Of a stretch of 64,000 nt of DNA, positions 46,656 to 58,654 are shown one piece after another. Within the stretch, counting starts at the first letter, position 1, and the number at the start of each line of letters is the position of its first letter. The stretch covers positions 18,623 to 82,622 of the forward strand of contig VXBP01005044.1 in the NCBI GenBank assembly GCA_013400115.1, given 5' to 3'. The translations under genes and the position numbers were made by a program. The notes below the pieces were generated by a model, which worked only from the letters and a program-made list of their open reading frames with translations, ran no database searches and was not told where the DNA came from. This DNA comes from Rhinopomastus cyanomelas (lineage: Eukaryota > Chordata > Aves > Bucerotiformes > Rhinopomastidae).

Positions 46656-49200
46656 CTCTTGGAGGAAGAGAAGCTTTGATGGGAGTGGAGATGGACGGGA
46701 CAAAGCCATGGAGCTGTGGGGTGAGGGCCAGGGGTTAGTGGGGACCTGGCAGTGCTTGGAGAATGATTTAGCTTAATGGTCTTAAAGATCTCTTCCAGCC
46801 AAAACAGCTCTGCGGCTGTGTGGCTCTGTGGTCACGCGTGGAAGGTTTCACAGCGGGCTGAGAGCCAGCTGGGCTCTGGGAGTGTGCAGGCGTGGTGGTC
46901 TCTGCCTCCCGTCTGGGAACGGGTGGCTCCTCTCCGTGGGTTTTGCATCCAGATCCACTTCGATGTTCTCAGCTGCTTCTGACTGAAGTGCTGCCAGACA
47001 AAAACACCCTTTGGAACAGGGGAGATGAACAACCACGTGAACCAGCTTTTCTGGGAAGGAGGGCACTGCCTTATAAGTCTTCATGACAATACTGTGTGGA
47101 GAGGTGGCTCCATACAGCCTTGGTGGGTATTACATGGTCCATGCATGGCACCCACCTTGCTCCATGCAGGGCTTAGGAACCTGTCCAAATGATATCAATA
47201 TGGGGGGGAAAAAAACAACTCAAGATCCATAAATAAGGTCACCGGGTCAAAGGTTTGAGCCTCCTGAGGCTTTGCCTACACCAGCCATGGTGTCGGGAGA
47301 AGATGGGTCAGCACTGGGATGATCCCATGGTACCCCTCAGCTGGTTGCCCTCCGAAAAGAAGAGCAGAATGCCTTCTTCTCAAAGAAGAGCAGGATGCTC
47401 TCCCAAAACCGAGGTGAGCTCAACCAGAGGACAAAAACCTTATTAAACTTGAGAATCGGGATGCAAATAGGGATTAGATTGAAGTGATGGTCCTTAAAAT
47501 CATCTCAAATTAATCGTGGCTCTGCTATCACTCTTGGGATAAAACTCGGGCAAGTCATCACAGGACTGGCCCTCAGTTTCCCCTCCAGACAGAGCAGACG
47601 GAGGATCTCGGGTAATTGATAGGATAAACTGCCTGTTTATGTAGACCTTGGGGACATTAATCCTTGTGAATTCAACAGGAACTGATGTGATTCGAGTGCT
47701 AATCTCTTAGCATCTATTGCTGCTCTTAAAGTCCCAGCTGGTGGGTTCAGAGTGGAGCAGGGGAGCAGCAGGGCATCGGCAACAATTTTAAAGCACCTTC
47801 CTCCCTCCTCCCCACAAAAAGTGACCCCGGAGATCTGCAAGGCTAGTGAAGGGCAACCAGAATAGCTTCTTTCGGCGCAAGTTCCTACTACGTGAGGCCG
47901 AGCTCTGAGTTGGGAGTGTGGGTTGGTACTGCTGTGCAGCGAAGTCACAACGTGGATGAGTGTGAGGAAGCTGCAGGTGCCCACGGAGGGCTGCTGCCAC
48001 CCAGGATCGTAGAGTCACTGAAGTGTTTGGGTTGGAGGGGACCTTAAAGACCATCCAGTCCGACTCCTGTGCAGTGAGCAGGGACATCTTCAGCTGGAGC
48101 AGGTTCTCAGAGCTCTGTCCAGCCTGACCTTGAGTGTTTCCAGACATGGGCTCAGGTGTTCCTGAATCTACCAGACCAGGGCTGCAGTTACTATAGTGGC
48201 TCAAACCAGAGGTCAATCTCTTGCCAGTGGCCAAGAGAGCCACAGGTGAGTGCAAGAGCAGGGCAAGTATGTGCGAAACGTTCTTGACTTCTCTGCTGAA
48301 CTCTGTCCATGTGCTGCTCAGGGATGTCCTGTGCTACTGACAGCTGCTGTGTCATTGTGGATGTGAAAATGCTGCCCCGAAGCCATTTTAGCTTCCACAG
48401 CACCCTGAGGCCAGAAGTCCTGCTCCTTCCCTTCACCCACGAGATGGTCTCCTGTCCTTTGCTCACGACCTGGCTCCTCTTGGTTTCACCTGAGCTCTCT
48501 AGAAGCTTGTGGTTCAACATCTTTAAAGGTCCAGGCTCCTATTACTCCTTCTTGTGACAGGAATGGTGAGGTTTTGTGGTGGGGCCAGCACTGACCAATG
48601 GTGTCCAGTTCCCCTGGGCCAATGACTTGCCTGTGGGCTAGTGCTGTCCAGTATTGCTTGATGATGCCCAGTGCCCTTAAGAAAGGAACCTGCCTGCAGA
48701 TCTGGTGCTGCCAACACCAGTGGGGCACGGATTTATGGAACCAGTACTTCCCAGTTTCCTTGGGACAGAGACCTGCCTGTAAGGCTGGCACCATCCAGTA
48801 GTGCTCACTGCCCTCCGGTGACCCTGGTGAAGGAACCTTCTTAGAGGTCTGGTGCTACCCAGTACCCCTGGGTCAGGGATCTGCAGAACCAGTGCTTCCT
48901 GGTACCCCTGCATCAGGGATCTGCAGAATCAGTGCTACCCAGTACTCCCAGGTCATGGATCTGCAGAACCAGTGCTGCCTGGCATCCCCAGGTCACAGAT
49001 CTGCAGAACCAGCGCTGCCTGGGTCAAGGACCTTTAGGACCAGTACTGCCCAGTATGCCTGTGACAGGATGTTGTGGTACCAGTCCTGCCCAGTACTGCA
49101 GAGCAGATCAGGTTTGCTGTCCGAGCAGGACCCAGCTATGAAGTGGGGGGGGCAGGCCCCGCCGCCCCTCCCCAGACAAAGGAGCAGCCCCAGGCAGCGG
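46656..49200. repeat. 2,545-bp segment duplicated across an N (copy 2)
   Basis: Copy 2 of 44,110-46,654. It continues smoothly into unique GC-rich sequence, whereas copy 1 stops at the N, as expected for overlapping contig ends. Confidence 0.95.
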
Positions 49201-49335
49201 CGCAGCGCAGCGGGAGAGGCCGGGCGGGGCCCCGCGGGGGGCGGCTGCGGGCTGTGGCTTCGACCCCTTGGACCGCTCCAGAGGAGCCGCTCGGCCCCCG
49301 GCCAGCCCCGCCGAGCTGCAGTGGATCCGTCAATC
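49155..49335. promoter_or_regulatory. small CpG island
   Basis: A dense GC/CpG stretch with GC-box-like runs right after the end of the duplicated block and before the N at 49,369. It could be the promoter or first exon of an unrecognised gene; no coding assignment is possible. Confidence 0.4.
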
Positions 49336-49582
49336 AACGGCATCCACACCCCACACGCCCCCCCTTCTNAGTTCCTCCTTGCCTGACAGCTGGCACGGAG
49401 ATGACAGGCAGCTGCAAGCCCCCACTGGGTCCCTGCTAGCCACCCGTGTTAGCCCAGAGCAGGTCATCGCTGGCGGCTCACTCAAGGGTTGGGTGCCGGA
49501 GGGTTGGTGTGAACAGCATTGCCCTATTTCCCAAACCCCTGAGCCCCACAGTGACTCCCCATGGGGGCTGAAGGCTCCTTGT

Positions 49583-49632
49583 GGTGGGCTGTTGTGGGGT
49601 GGGGTGAGGTGGGGTGGGGGTGGTGGGTGACT
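49583..49632 (+). repeat. G-rich tract, potential G-quadruplex
   Basis: At least four runs of three or more G with short loops (TGGGGTGGGGTGAGGTGGGG), followed 60-100 bases later by a C-rich complement at 49,694-49,730 that could pair with it. Confidence 0.7.
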
Positions 49633-51794
49633 ATGTGAAATGCAGGTCAGGCCTCTGAGTTGTGCTTTAGGTGGCTCCACACAGGCTAAGCGATGCCACC
49701 CTCACCCACCCCACCCACCCCCACCCACGCAACAGGTCTGGGGGTCTCTCTGTCGCATGCAGCAAGGTGGAAGATGTCTCCAGGGAGGGTCACGGGGGTC
49801 TCACTGGGCGGCTCCAGGCACAAGGGGCTTTGTGTGTGAGCCTGGGGTGACCTTGCTAAGGGATGACAGTGCTCCCTGGAAGCGGTGAAGGGTGATGCTC
49901 CGGAGAGCACACGTGGGAAGAGGGGCTGAGTTGGCTAATGGGGAGCATGCGGCGCCTCAATTCCCGTCGCCCACGGGCTCGCTCAGACCTCCAGCTCAGC
50001 ACCCGCCTCTGTGAAAGCTCTCACGAGGCTCCACAGCTGCCGGGTAACGGGCTGTGCACAGGCGATGTGCGGTACGTGGGTGCTCTGCATCCTGGCTACA
50101 CTGAGATCTTTGGGGGGCTCCTACTCCTCTTCCCCCTTGGCGATTGCTGGGGTCAGAGCCCAGATTGCCAGGAGGGCTGAGCTGATCCAGCATGGAAGAT
50201 GCGGGTGGAAAGGGATGAGGAGGAAGGCTGCTTGGTGCTTGAATTCCTTTGTCTGGCCGTGCCAGCTCCACGTGCTCAAGCACCTGCCAAACAGCGTGTG
50301 CTGGGACCACCAGTCCTGGGAGGCTCCTTGCCACACCAGGATGCCCCCAGGAGTGGCCCCAGGTTCCCTGGAGAGGGTGCTTTAGGTGGTTACGGGAATA
50401 TCCAGGCACGAAGGAAGCTGCCACCCATTCCTGGCCCAGCCCCACATTTCCCTCCAGCGTCACCAGGCTTCACACCTTCATGAGGTGACCTTCAGGCGAG
50501 AAGTTTCCCTCCATCTCTAAGAAAAATCACCCCCACCATCCCTCCCTGCGCTGTGGGGCTTAGACCCACCTTCCTGAGGCAGCACGAGCTGCCAGTCCCA
50601 CTGCGCCGGGTCCCATCTCTGCAGGCAGCATCCTTCCCACCCCACCACCCGCAGCCCTCCCTGCTTGCTCGGGCGCTCTGTGCGCTTTGTTCCCTGCAGA
50701 GATCCTCCCGTGCTGCTGCCACAACGTGTGCCCGTGTCCTTTTCCTGAAGCAAAACACACAAAGGTCTGGAAATGCCACGCCGTCCCCGCGTCTCCTCCA
50801 GCTGCCGATGCCTCCGCTGACTTGCGGCGGCTCCTTAATGGCTTCTGAGAGCGGTCGATGCTATAAAAACTCAGCGGAACCCTGGCTGTGCCCCTCGAGC
50901 CACCCAGAGCAAGAGAAGCAGGGGGAGCCAAGATCCATCCTCCTTTTAGCCAGGACACAACCTCCTGCCTTTCCTAGAGGTTTCATGCAGCCCAGGGGAT
51001 GTGACAGAGGTGGAAATGCTTCCTAAGCGCTTTCCGAGGATGCTGGTGCAGCTGCACCCGGCTGGAGCAGGGATCCCGGTGAAGCCAGTGCCACGGGGAG
51101 ATGGCGATGCTCTCCCAGTGCCCTCGGGTTGGATGCTGGCAGATCTGGGCATCGCCGCTGCCTTCGCTCGGCTGGGACCCAGCGGTGGGTCAGGCCTGCC
51201 ACTGCTCTGATTCCTCGTGGGGTGGCAGCCAGTCAAGTGCCATTTCTTGTGTTATCCAGGTCATGTTTTAACCCATTTCCTCATTTATTTCCCACCCCCC
51301 CCACCTCTGCTGCCGGCATGTTCCCGGGTGGGCGGCTCTTGACCCGGTTAGCAGAGGCGGGTGGGATGCCAGGGGGTGCCCAGAGCATCATCTGACTGCA
51401 GCCAGGGCTGCACGAGAAGCAGCCGCTGAGCTCTGTGGGTTGAAAACATGGGAGGAGGAGACGATTCTCTGAGCAGCCCTGCAGGGAAGGACCCGGCTCA
51501 GCGGAGGCCGGAGAGAGGTCAGGGCTGCCTGCTCTTCACACAGCTCTGCCTGCTGCCGCCTTCACTTCTTGGCAGCTGCCTGGCAGGACCAGGCACGGGG
51601 ACGTGTGAACCAGCCAAGTGTCACCACGTTCAGCAGCGCCCATCTGGGCGTGTGATGGAGGGGGAAGTGTGGCTGCGGCCCCCGCTGACGTGAGGAGATC
51701 TGTGTCCTGCCTGGGGCACGGACGGAGCCTGTGGGCACACGGGAGGGGACAGAGGTGGTTCTTATGCACCTCTGCAAGAGTGTGGCAGTCTCTA

Positions 51795-51977
51795 GGCCAG
51801 CTATTCCAGGTCAGTGCCAGGATCTGGAAGATGCACCCCCAAGGCACTGCCAGGATCTGGGTGGTGTGCCCCCAAGCCAATGCCAGGGTCCGTGTGGTGT
51901 CCCCAGGTCAGTACCAGGATCTAGGGGTCTATCCGCAGGTCAATGCCAGGATCAGCCAACAGCAACAGCAACAGCAT
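51795..51977. repeat. minisatellite, about 40-45-bp unit
   Basis: Units share GTCAGTGCCAGGATCT and a CCCC-rich half. It resumes at about 52,129-52,230 after a CR1 fragment and an N. Confidence 0.8.
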
Positions 51978-52127
51978 CCAACAGCATCCTGGGGTGGATT
52001 AGAAGAGGGGTGGTTAGCAGATCAAGAGAGGTTCTTCTCCCCCTCTACTCTGCCCTGGTGAGACCACACCTGGAGTATTGTGTCCAGTTCTGGGCTCCTC
52101 AGTACAAGAGGGATGTGGAGCTGCTGG
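51978..52127 (+). mobile_element. CR1 LINE fragment inside a minisatellite
   Basis: Sense CR1 ORF2 end (LVRPHLEYCVQFWAPQYK readable) cut off at the N at 52,128. Minisatellite units lie on both sides. Confidence 0.9.
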
Positions 52128-53861
52128 NTCTAGGGGGTCTATCCCCAATTCAGTACTAGGATCATGGTGGTCTGTCACCAGGTCAATATCAGAGTCTAGG
52201 GGGTCTATCCCCAGGTCAGTGCCAGAATCCAGCGAGGGTGATGTGTAACCCACCATCCTCATTTTATCTTCCTGATGCACCCACCTGGGTGGTGCTTCCA
52301 CTGGTGTCCTGGCCTGGGAGGGTGCAGCTGGTGGCAGAAGGTGACATCTGTGATGCTGTCACTGTCTCTTATCTGGCACTGCCTGATGGGTGGCCCGTAC
52401 CCACATCAGAGGGAAAACCCACTCTCTCCCCACCTCATGCATCCTCGCTGTCAGCTCCTCACGTCTCTCCTGAAGCAGAGAAGCGGCATCCACAGGGCTT
52501 GGATGAGATGACCCTTACGGGTCCCTTCCAACCCAACCCTTGGCTTGCTCTTGGTGCATTAACTCTGCAGGAACCCCAGAGCCCACCCTCTCCCTCATGG
52601 TTATCACCAGCCCCTAGGGTGAATATATAAAGCACTGGGAGCTTCTCCTGCATCCCCCATGAGCGTCCTCAGCTCCAGGGCAGTGAGTGGTTTCAAAGCA
52701 CCAGGGAATCAACCTCCAGATGTTAGTGCAGATGTGGGCAACTGCCACTACCACAGCCCAAGATGGCAGCACCAGTGGCTCTGCTGGTGAGGGGCTGATT
52801 CAAGGGTGCCCTGATCTACTCCTACCAGGGAGCTGCTCCGGGAGGATGAGTATCTGCCCATCCATCCAATCCATCCAACCCATCCAACCCACCTATGCCC
52901 CCAGCACTCCACCCCGGGGTGAGCAGCCAGCTCTTCCCTGGCACAAGGGCTGTGGGGTTCCCTGGAGCAGCAGCAGTGGATGCAGCATCTCCTTCTGGCA
53001 ATCCTTCCTGCCTCCTGCTCTCCTCCCCACCCCAGGTCCCCTCTTTCGCTTTTGTCTCTTTTCCCGGCTCCCACGTGGCTCCCGGGAGCTGGGCTGTGGC
53101 CAGAAGAAAGGCAGGCGAAGGCCCGGAGCTGTCAGGGTCCTTCTGCCTGTCCAGCAAAGGGAAATGGATGGGTCTGTGTGCAGGGGGCGCGAGGGGGGTG
53201 GAAGGCGCCGGGGGATGCTTTGTCTGCTGCCGTGGCTCCGCTTTGGAGCGGTGCGAGAGCCGGCAACAGGCAGCCTGGCAGCTCAGAGCCCCCTGACCAA
53301 CAGGCTGGGGGTGGTGGTGGTGGGGGGTCTTGTCTTGCCAAAGATTTGCTGCTTTGAGCTTGGGTTAGGGGTCTCCAGCTGGTCCTCAAGCGGCCATTCC
53401 TGAACTGCAGTGGTCCAGGGGGTTGTTTGTCCTCAAATCTTGTCCCTCACGGAGCATCCCAGAGGGGCAGACCAGCAGAGCAGCTGGAACACCAGTGCAG
53501 GGCAGTGGAGGGGGTGACCTGAGATCCTGCAGGGAGGAATTTGGGGGTGGTCCGAGCCTTGGGGCTCTGTGTTAGTTCCTGTTTTCTATAACAGCTCCGC
53601 AGTGATCCGTGTGGATGGGTGCGTTTCCCACGGGAGACATCAAAGCCTCGCTGTCCTGGGGCTGGGACTGGGGGGTCGATGAAGGCTGAGCGGCACCTTG
53701 CCACATCCCTAAAGCCCTGGGCTCACCAGATGCGCTGGAGAGCCGCTGCGGCCGAGGAGGGAGAAGACAAACGGCAGCAGCAGCCCCCTCACAGAAGGGA
53801 TGACTTTGTCAGAACAGCCTGCCCTGCCTTGGAAAAGCTCTTCCCAGCCCCTTCCCAGTTT

Positions 53862-53945
53862 GTTATTAGCTCGCACGTTTCAACTGGGTGACTCAGAAGA
53901 CGCCGAGGAGCTATTTATAATGAGCTTTTGAACGACTCAGACCTT
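53862..53945. promoter_or_regulatory. candidate regulatory island
   Basis: Unique sequence between repeats with TGACTCAG (53,889-53,896, AP-1-like) and CTATTTATAA (53,911-53,920, a perfect MEF2-type A/T core). Function is inferred from motifs only. Confidence 0.25.
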
Positions 53946-54231
53946 TCTTCTTCACCCCCCCATCAATCCCCACCTCGTTCTTTGAGCTGCTGCCACTCAA
54001 ACGCAGCGTCGCTCCCCTCGCTGTGGGCAGGTGGGGCTGGAACAGGACCTGTCCACGTCCCCCGCCCGAGGTTCAGGGTCTGGTAGATATGGGGGGAAGG
54101 TGCTGGTGCTTCTCTCTCCCTGAGGCTGGGGTTTATCCTCTGCAAGGGATAAACTGACTGATGTCAGCTCTAGGGTGGTCAGTAGGACCAGGCACTGGGG
54201 AGGCTCCACCTCGAATCCTGGGGTCAGGTCT

Positions 54232-54475
54232 GGGTCCTTTCAGAAGGACATTGAGGGGCTGGAGTGGGGTCAGAGAAGTGCAACGGGGCTGGGGAAGGGG
54301 CTGGAGCACCAGCACTGTGAGGAGTGGCTGAGGAAACTGGGGGGTTGAGCTGGAGAAGAAGAGGCTCAGAGGAGACCTTCTGGCTCTTGACAGCTCCCTG
54401 AACTTCAGGAGGTTGGAGCCAGGTGGGGGTCAGTCTCTTCTCCCCAGGAACAAGCAACAGAACCAGAGGAACCCC
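54232..54475 (+). mobile_element. CR1 LINE fragment
   Basis: Sense CR1 body sequence (GAGGAGTGGCTGAGGAAACT, GAGGCTCAGAGGAGACCTT). No 3' tail. Confidence 0.75.
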
Positions 54476-55277
54476 TGATGTTTTAGGAGGGATTTTCAAG
54501 GGTGATGCTCCAGCACAGCTGGTGAGGGTCAAGCACCCCCCAAACCAAGCATGGGGGCACCCTTTGGGTGCTGGTTTCCCTTGGCCAAACCCCAGTTGCT
54601 CCAACTCCAGAGGGAAAAGAGGATGCTCGTGGTGGGGACTGAGTTTGCTGCACCCCTGCTGGGGTTTGTGGAGAGGCTGAGGGGGTCAGCAGTTGGGGTT
54701 GGCTGTCCCCCAGCAGATGGCTCTCTGCCAGGCACCCAGCCCCAATCCTGCCCTCACCAGATGTTGTGGGGTACCCTTGGGACACGTTGAGCCCCCCAGG
54801 TTCATCTCCCCCATCCTCACAGAGCTGGAAGAGCCACCTGCTGCTCCGCTGAGAATGTGGGGATGGAAAGGGAGGCTTTTCCCTGTGGGCACAGTGGGGG
54901 AAAGTGGGTTTCAGGGTGCATGGGTGGGCTTAGGGCTGTTTTGGTGAGGATGGAGGGGTTCTGCGGAGGTGGGGGCTTGGCAGGGGGTTTGGGCCCCCCC
55001 CAATCAGCATCTCCACACTGGCAGGGAGATGGGACAGCAGGTCCGTGGGCAGCTCATCGAGAAGTGCCAGGTTGGTGTCGCTTGACGCTGGGACTGAGCC
55101 CCGTGTGGGAGCCCAGCTGGGCAGGGGGGGACGCCCCCATCCCAAATCTGCTGCCACAGCATGGGGCTAGCAAAAGGACTCTGGGGCCAAAGTGCCACCC
55201 CAGTGACCCCATTTCATCCCTTGGCTGGATTCTGGTGCTTCCACAAGCCAAACCCTGTGCTGAGGACCCCACTGAAG

Positions 55278-55525
55278 AGATGGGGATGAGGATGAGGATG
55301 AGGATGGGATGGGATTGGAATGGGGATTGGGATGAGGATGGAGATGGGGATGAGGATGGAGATGGGGATGGAGATTGGGGTGGAAATAAAGGGGAGGATG
55401 AGGATGGGGATGGGGATGAGGATGGAGATGGGAATGGGGGTGGAAATAAGCATGAGGATGGGGATAGGGATGAAGGTGAGGATGAGGGTGAGAATGAGGA
55501 TGACGATGAGGATGTGGAATGGGGT
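55278..55525. repeat. (GATGAG/GATGGG)n hexanucleotide-like repeat
   Basis: About 250 bp of purine-rich GATGRG units. It gives long open but meaningless Asp/Gly/Met and Ile/Pro frames. Confidence 0.92.
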
Positions 55526-56224
55526 TTGGGATGGGGACATTTGCTGGGTGACACCCCTCTTCAGGCTGCCCCTTCTCCCCTCTTAGGGCCTTGCAAATGG
55601 CAAATGCATCTCAGCTCAGCAAAACTGAGCTAACAGGGCTGTTTTCTGTCTACATGGGGCCTGAGCTGCATTTTTTCCCTCGATGTGGAGATTCAGATCC
55701 CTGAGCCCATGGAGGGATGATGGGATGCTGAGGTCCTCCTCGAATCCCATGGGCTGAGCCCAGTTCAGTGCTGGGCAGGGATGAACAGTGGGGTGATCGT
55801 GTCCTGGGATGAGCAAGATTCAGGGAGAGGCTGGAGGAAGGTGGGAAAAAAGCCAGGAAAGAGGAAAAACCCAGCAACAGCCTCTAAACCAGCCCCTGCA
55901 GCTGCTTTTCCTTTCTCCTGGGGTTACCAGCTAAAGCAACTAACTGGGAGATGAGTTGGCAGAAGCTGTGCTGCTGCCGTCACCCAAGGACACTTCCCAG
56001 GAGAGTCAGGGTGACCCTGTGTCTTCCCTCCCTGCTGCACTGCTGGGTTTGCTGTTGGGATTGGGATGTGGGTGCAGCTCCCCTAGGATGCTGCCAGCCT
56101 TGCTCAGAGGTCCCCAAGGTGCTTGGTGGCACCTCCTGCTTTCTTCATGTCACCTGGTGTTCCCCGTGTCCCTGCTTGGGAGCAGCTTGGGGCTCCCCAG
56201 TGCTGCCAGAGAGGTGTGAACCAG

Positions 56225-56775
56225 TGCATCGGGGTGATGGGCAATGAGGATGGGGATTGGCAGCCTCTCAGGATGCCATGCAGTGGGGATTTGTAGGGTC
56301 ACAGAGCTGACAGGCAAAGGGGATGGCGACTGGCATCTTACGGGGTGCCGTGCAGTGGGATTTGCAGGTCTATAGGATGCAAAGCAACAGGGATTTGTGG
56401 AGCCACAGGCTGATGTGCAGTGGGGACGGGGAGTTTCAGGCTTGCAGGATGCCGTGCACCAGGGATTGGCAGCCTTGCAGGGCTTCCGTGCCTCAGGGAA
56501 GGGGACCTCCAGGTTTGCAGGATGCTGCACGATAGGGATTTGCAGGTCCTCGGGGCTGCCACGCAACAGGGACGGGGACTTGCCTCTCACTGGGCAGCGG
56601 GGAGGAGGATTTGCCGGCGGGTAGGGTGGCATGCAACAGGGATTTGCAGAGTCATAGGATGCCATGCAGTGGGGACGGGCATCTGCAGGTGTGTGGGAGA
56701 GCACATGATGAGTTTGCAGGCTCCCGGGGCTCCTAAGCGACGGGACGGGGATTTGTAGGCTGCCAGGCGATGGGG
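56225..56775. repeat. diverged minisatellite
   Basis: Repeated units with GGATGCCATGCAGTGGGGA and GGGATTTGCAG cores spaced irregularly by about 40-60 bp. Confidence 0.8.
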
Positions 56776-57087
56776 ACTCGTGGCCTCGCAGCCCTGCCCT
56801 ACTTTCCCAGCCTGGCAGCACGGGCACCACCTGGCCGGGACTGGGGTTTGCTCAGCCGAGCCTTCGGGGTTTGCTCAGCAAACACGTCGCACCCTGCAGC
56901 ACCTGAGGACGCCGCTGGCCCTCACCGTGCGGGGCTGGGGGAGCTGGAACTGGGAGCCAGCTTCGTCCTCCTGCCCTGTCCTGTCCTGTCACCCCGCCAC
57001 AGTCCCCGTCCCACACAGCAGTGCGGGGCTTAGTGGGGGGGGNNNNGGGGGGGGGGGCAGGGACAACACACTCCCCGGCCCCAGTCT

Positions 57088-57405
57088 GTCTGGATGATGC
57101 TCTGGTTCTTGTCTTCCTCTTCTTCCTCCTCCTTCTCCTCCCCTTTCTCCTCTTCCTCCTTTTCTTCCTCTTGGTCCTTTTCATCCCCCTCCTCCTCTTC
57201 CTCCTTGTCCTCTGCTTTCTCCTCTTCCTCCTTTTTCTCTTCTTCCTCCTTTGCCTCCTCTTCCTCCTTTGCCTGTAAACACTAGGCTGCTTCCTCTTCC
57301 TCCTTTTCCTCTCCCTCCTCCTTTCCCTCTCCTTCCTCCCCTTCCTCCTTTTCCTCCCCTTCCTCCTTTTCCCCCTCTTCCTCCTTTTCCTCTCCTTCTT
57401 CCCCT
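57088..57405. repeat. pyrimidine tract (CTTCCT-type)
   Basis: Over 300 bp almost purely C/T on the plus strand, ending at the N at 57,406. Confidence 0.92.
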
Positions 57406-57409
57406 NGGG

Positions 57410-58140
57410 GGGGGGAGAAAACCTGTAAATGGCACCAAGGAGAGGGGAGGAGAGAGGGAAGGGGAAGGCCAGTACAGAGGGGAGAGGAGAGGAGAGGAAG
57501 GGAGAGGACAAGAAGAGGAGGAGAGAGGAGAATAAGAGAAGAGAGAAGAGAAGAGAAGAGAAGAGAAGAGAAGAGAAGAGAAGAGAAGAGAAGAGAAGAG
57601 AAGAGAAGAGAAGAGAAGAGAAGAGAAGAGAAGAGAAGAGAAGAGGAAGAGAGAAGAGAGAAGAGGAAGAGAGAAGAGGAAGAGAGAAGAAGAAGAGAGA
57701 AGAAGAAGAGAGAAGAAGAAGAGGAAGAGAGAAGAAGAAGAGGAAGAGGGAGAGGGAGAGGAAGAGGAGAGGGAGAGGAGATGAAGAGGAAGAGGAAGAG
57801 AAGAGAAAAAAGACAAAAAAATAAAAAAGAAGTAAAAAGAAAGGGAAAAGGAAGGAAAAGAGAAAATAAAGCCGAATAAAGCAAAATAAATAAAAAATAG
57901 CAAAGAAATGAAATTACATAAAAATAAATAATAAGTACAAATCTATAAAAGAAAATTAACCAAAGGGAAAAAAAAAAGAAAAGAAATAGACTATAAAATA
58001 AAATTAATAAGAGAAAGGGGGAAATAAGAAGGGGAAAAAGGGAATGAAAAGAAGAAAAAGGGGAATTAAAAAGGGGATCGAAAAGAAAGGAAAGAACAAA
58101 GGAGTGAAAAGAGCAGGAGAGGAACAAGAAAGAGGAAGGG
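57410..58140. repeat. purine tract with pure (GAGAA)n core
   Basis: Over 700 bp dominated by G/A on the plus strand. The core at about 57,546-57,645 is about 20 near-perfect GAGAA units, then GAA/GGA mixtures and A-rich sequence. Confidence 0.92.
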
Positions 58141-58654
58141 ATAAACAACCCAGTGAATGAAGGGCTGCGAAGGGCCACAGGCAGGAGCAACAGAGCAGAG
58201 AAGAAGGAGTGAAAAGAGCCAGGTCGTTAGAAAAGGCCCCGAAGCAGAGGCCGGAGCCCCCCGGGTCTGTCGGGGCTGCACCCGAAGGGTTACGTAAGGA
58301 GCAGTAAATTACCTAACGAGGGTGACTCATTAGAGCAAATCTGCAAAAAACCGGTCCCGGGGGTGTTGATAGCTCCGGCCCCCCTCGGCTGCAGCCGCCC
58401 TTAACCCCCGAGGTGCCCCCACCCCAAGCTGGGGCAGACGGTCCCCCCACCCTTGGGGGGGAGCCTGATGGGGCTGGGAGGGGAAACTGAGGCAGCCCTG
58501 AGCCCCTGACGCCGTCCCGGCACAGGGCAGGAGTGGCCAGGGGGCAGAGCTGGCCCCTCCCTGGGTCGGGGTGCAGAGCAGCCTCCTGGAGTCCTGTGGG
58601 GTGGGGGTACGGACGCAGGGATGGGGAGCCAGTACCCTGGTGCCCTGAGTTTCG

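Larger units (their letters stand above)
49400..54200. other. gene-poor GC-rich stretch
   Basis: Many overlapping GC-driven frames but no recognisable protein. TATA-like boxes occur at about 50,871-50,877 (CTATAAAAAC) and 52,623-52,630 (ATATATAAAG). Confidence 0.4.

Noticed and set aside
52687..53403. 238-codon plus-strand frame
   Set aside because: GC-driven open frame overlapping several others, with no domain or splice logic.
54857..55633. 258-codon open frame on the plus strand
   Set aside because: Most of it is the GATGRG repeat read as Asp/Gly/Met/Glu; both strands are open there for the same reason.
57282..58190. 302-codon Ser/Leu/Phe-rich frame on the minus strand
   Set aside because: Generated by the GAGAA purine tract, with an N inside; no real protein signal.
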